Shown piece by piece: positions 62,310-64,000 of a stretch of DNA of 64,000 nt. How positions within the stretch are numbered: position 1 is the stretch's first letter; the number at the start of each line of letters is the position of its first letter. Under the pieces are notes generated by a model that was not told where the DNA came from, did no database searches, and worked only from the letters and a program-made list of their open reading frames with translations. The DNA is from Caballeronia telluris (GTDB lineage Bacteria; Pseudomonadota; Gammaproteobacteria; Burkholderiales; Burkholderiaceae): positions 83,617 to 147,616 of the forward strand of contig NZ_FCNZ02000017.1 of assembly GCF_001544495.1 (NCBI RefSeq). Direction: 5' to 3'. The position numbers and the translations under genes are program-made.

Positions 62310-62339
62310 ATGTCAGTCAGGAAGTACGCAGGTGTCTGA
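62310..62339 (+). CDS. Possible 9-codon upstream ORF overlapping rlmD
   Basis: ATG at 62310 reads MSVRKYAGV then TGA at 62337-62339, in a different frame from rlmD and overlapping its GTG start by 8 bases. If translated, it would couple to rlmD. It has no Shine-Dalgarno and sits close to a TACAAT box, so it may be near-leaderless. Confidence 0.3.
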   Translation: MSVRKYAGV

Positions 62340-63744
62340 AGCCGCTCGAAAACCGCATCGCCGCCGCGCCGCGCCGGCCCGAAACGTCGTCGCCGATCTT
62401 TCGTCCGTCGCGCCCGCCATCGAAATCGATTCGCTCGACATGGATGCGCGCGGCGTCGGGCGTACCGTCAACGAGGACGGCGAGCCGGGCAAGGTGATTT
62501 TTGTCGAAGGCGCGCTGCCCGGCGAGCGCGTCACATATTCCAGCTATCGCAAGAAACCGAGTTTCGAGCAAGCGCAAGTTGTCGACGTGCTGCGCGAAAG
62601 CGTGATCCGCACGAAGCCGAAGTGCCCGTTTTTCGGCACCTGCGGCGGCTGTTCGATGCAGCATCTCGACGTGCGCGCACAAATTGCCGTGAAGCAGCGC
62701 GTGCTCGAAGACAATCTTCAGCACCTGAGCAAGCTGCGCGCGGAAACCATGTTCCGGCCGATCCACGGGCCGTCGTGGGGGTATCGCTATCGCGCGCGGC
62801 TGACCGTGCGGTACGTCGAGAAAAAGGGCGGCGTGCTGGTCGGCTTCCACGAAAGGAAGAGCAGCTACGTCGCCGACATGACGAGCTGCGAAGTCCTGCC
62901 GCCGCACGTTTCCGCGATGCTCGTGCCGCTGCGGCATCTGGTGGCGGGGCTGTCGATCCGCGAGCGGATGCCGCAGATCGAGCTCGCGGTCGGGTCGGAC
63001 GTGACGGCGCTCGTGCTGCGTATCCTCGAACCGCTCACCGAGGCCGACGAGGCGCTCCTGCGCACCTTCGCCGACGAGCACGGCGTACAGTTCTGGCTGC
63101 AGCCGAAGGGCCCGGACACCGTCTATCCGTTCTATCCGCTCGACAAGGAACTGGCTTACACGCTGCCAGAATTCAATATCCGCATGCCGTTCAAGCCGAC
63201 CGATTTCACGCAGGTGAATCACCAGATCAACCGCGTGCTGGTCAGCCGCGCGTTGAGCCTGCTCGCGCCGGCGAAAACCGATCGCGTTCTCGATCTTTTT
63301 TGCGGCATCGGCAATTTCACGCTGCCTCTCGCGCGCGTGTCGCGGGAGGTGGTCGGCATCGAGGGCAGCGAGGCGCTCACGACGCGTGCGCTGGAAAACG
63401 CGAAGGCGAACGGTGTCGATGCGCATACGTCGTTCGCGTGCCGCAACCTGTTCGAAGTCACCGCCGACGACATGCGCGCGCTCGGCGCGTTCGACAAATT
63501 CCTGATCGATCCGCCGCGCGAGGGCGCGCTGGCGATCGTGAAGGCGCTCGCCGACATCGCGCAGAGCGGCGACGGACCGTTGCCGAAGCGGATCGTGTAC
63601 GTGTCGTGCAGCCCGTCGACGCTTGCGCGCGATGCCGGACTGCTCGTGCACGAAGCGGGCTACCGGATGAAGGGCGCGGGCGTCGTGAACATGTTTCCGC
63701 ACACGTCGCACGTCGAATCGATCGCGCTTTTCGAGCGGGATTAA
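62332..63744 (+). CDS. rlmD: 23S rRNA (uracil-1939-C5)-methyltransferase RlmD
   Basis: A 470-residue SAM- and Fe-S-dependent rRNA methyltransferase (RumA). The TRAM domain covers about 20-75. The [4Fe-4S] site includes PKCPFFGTCGGCSMQH (Cys-x5-Cys-x2-Cys) and a fourth Cys (SCEVLPP). The catalytic domain has VLDLFCGIGNFTLPLARV, DPPREGAL and the nucleophile in YVSCSPSTLARD. Start is GTG at 62332, with AGGAAG 7 bases upstream. A transposase end begins 54 bases past the stop. Confidence 0.94.
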   Translation: MSEAARKPHRRRAAPARNVVADLSSVAPAIEIDSLDMDARGVGRTVNEDGEPGKVIFVEGALPGERVTYSSYRKKPSFEQAQVVDVLRESVIRTKPKCPFFGTCGGCSMQHLDVRAQIAVKQRVLEDNLQHLSKLRAETMFRPIHGPSWGYRYRARLTVRYVEKKGGVLVGFHERKSSYVADMTSCEVLPPHVSAMLVPLRHLVAGLSIRERMPQIELAVGSDVTALVLRILEPLTEADEALLRTFADEHGVQFWLQPKGPDTVYPFYPLDKELAYTLPEFNIRMPFKPTDFTQVNHQINRVLVSRALSLLAPAKTDRVLDLFCGIGNFTLPLARVSREVVGIEGSEALTTRALENAKANGVDAHTSFACRNLFEVTADDMRALGAFDKFLIDPPREGALAIVKALADIAQSGDGPLPKRIVYVSCSPSTLARDAGLLVHEAGYRMKGAGVVNMFPHTSHVESIALFERD

Positions 63745-63777
63745 GGCGCTTTCGATTCGCGCAGACGTAAAAAAAAC

Positions 63778-63789
63778 GGCCCGAGGGCC
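63778..63789 (-). terminator. Short G/C dyad with T-run on the minus strand
   Basis: GGCCC (63778-63782) and GGGCC (63785-63789) are separated by only 2 bases, then eight T's follow on the minus strand. The loop is too short for a normal stem, so it may be a remnant of the rlmD terminator. Confidence 0.35.
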
Positions 63790-64000
63790 TAATGCCGTTC
63801 AGTTAAGGTCTCGTTTGAGGACACGAACGGTATAACGAAACGGTCGCGATTTGACGGCTCGAGCGCAACTGCGCCCGGGCCGTTTCTCATTGAGGAGCTG
63901 CTTGAGCCGCTCGCGCAAGCGGGTGAGCAACGCAGGCAGTTTGCCGTACGAGCGCGTCACCGCTGCCCATGTCAGTTCGTACTGAATGGTATGGAACGCG
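63786..64000 (-). mobile_element. IS4-family insertion sequence, truncated by window edge
   Basis: The transposase end and a possible element end near TAATGCCGTTCAGTTAAG (about 63790-63807) mark the left boundary. The other end is outside the window, so the size, target duplication and completeness cannot be judged. Confidence 0.55.
63799..64000 (-). CDS. IS4-family transposase, C-terminal end (5' end outside window)
   Basis: The last 66 codons of a transposase that runs off the right edge. Readable parts are AFHTIQYELTWAAVTRSYGK then LPALLTRLRERLKQLLNEK and the basic end VKSRPFRYTVRVLKRDLN, resembling the C-terminus of IS4-type transposases. No catalytic residue is in view. It is the only clear mobile DNA in the window and lies 54 bases past rlmD. 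Confidence 0.8.
   Translation of the reverse strand, partial: AFHTIQYELTWAAVTRSYGKLPALLTRLRERLKQLLNEKRPGRSCARAVKSRPFRYTVRVLKRDLN

Overview
The window is high-GC, gene-dense chromosomal DNA from a member of the Burkholderiaceae, most likely a Paraburkholderia, Caballeronia or Burkholderia primary chromosome. I infer this from protein style and gene order: trxA-rho, dnaX-ybaB-recR, surE-pcm-nlpD-rpoS-rlmD, a type-B L31 protein, and an aat-bpt pair beside pyrD. No rRNA or tRNA genes, CRISPR array or prophage were seen. The only clear mobile DNA is the 3' end of an IS4-type transposase cut by the right edge.

Left part (1-16 kb): the 3' part of rnr, then rlmB, an AmiD-like amidase lipoprotein and a SirB2 membrane protein in a tight run, then rpiA and a GAF-domain histidine kinase. 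A patchier region follows: a WcaJ-type sugar-phosphate transferase with a Crp/Fnr regulator, an atypical 0.9 kb spacer, a DUF1839 gene preceded by a 31-codon ORF, a divergent ElaA-type acetyltransferase, a GT4 glycosyltransferase, a FadR-type GntR regulator, a Gfo/Idh/MocA oxidoreductase and a small lipoprotein.

Middle part (16-43 kb): a two-gene amino-acid ABC transporter without an ATPase gene; pyrD; the N-degron transferases bpt and aat; a Nudix hydrolase; moeA-moaD-moaE; a group III truncated haemoglobin diverging from an NsrR-like Rrf2 regulator; clpB behind a sigma-32-type promoter; a hipBA toxin-antitoxin module with three matching operator copies upstream; yidB; a ComEA-like protein; the alpha-2-macroglobulin/PbpC pair; a MATE exporter with a GT39-type membrane glycosyltransferase; and rpmE2.

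Right part (43-64 kb): mtfA, a MerR-MFS pair, rho and trxA on the minus strand; the 4.5S SRP RNA; dnaX-ybaB-recR-DUF1653; a CoA-transferase next to a complete nitrate/taurine-type ABC importer; a quinone oxidoreductase; and the stress run surE-pcm-nlpD-rpoS followed by a PolB-like exonuclease and rlmD. The transposase end abuts rlmD.

The most interesting signals are non-coding: repeated hipBA operators, several long perfect inverted repeats in intergenic DNA (10648-10672, 12902-12946, 23993-24027, 45930-45953, 47463-47490), and three genes (surE, dnaX, the merR gene) whose -10 box lies only 6-7 bases from the start codon, suggesting leaderless mRNAs.
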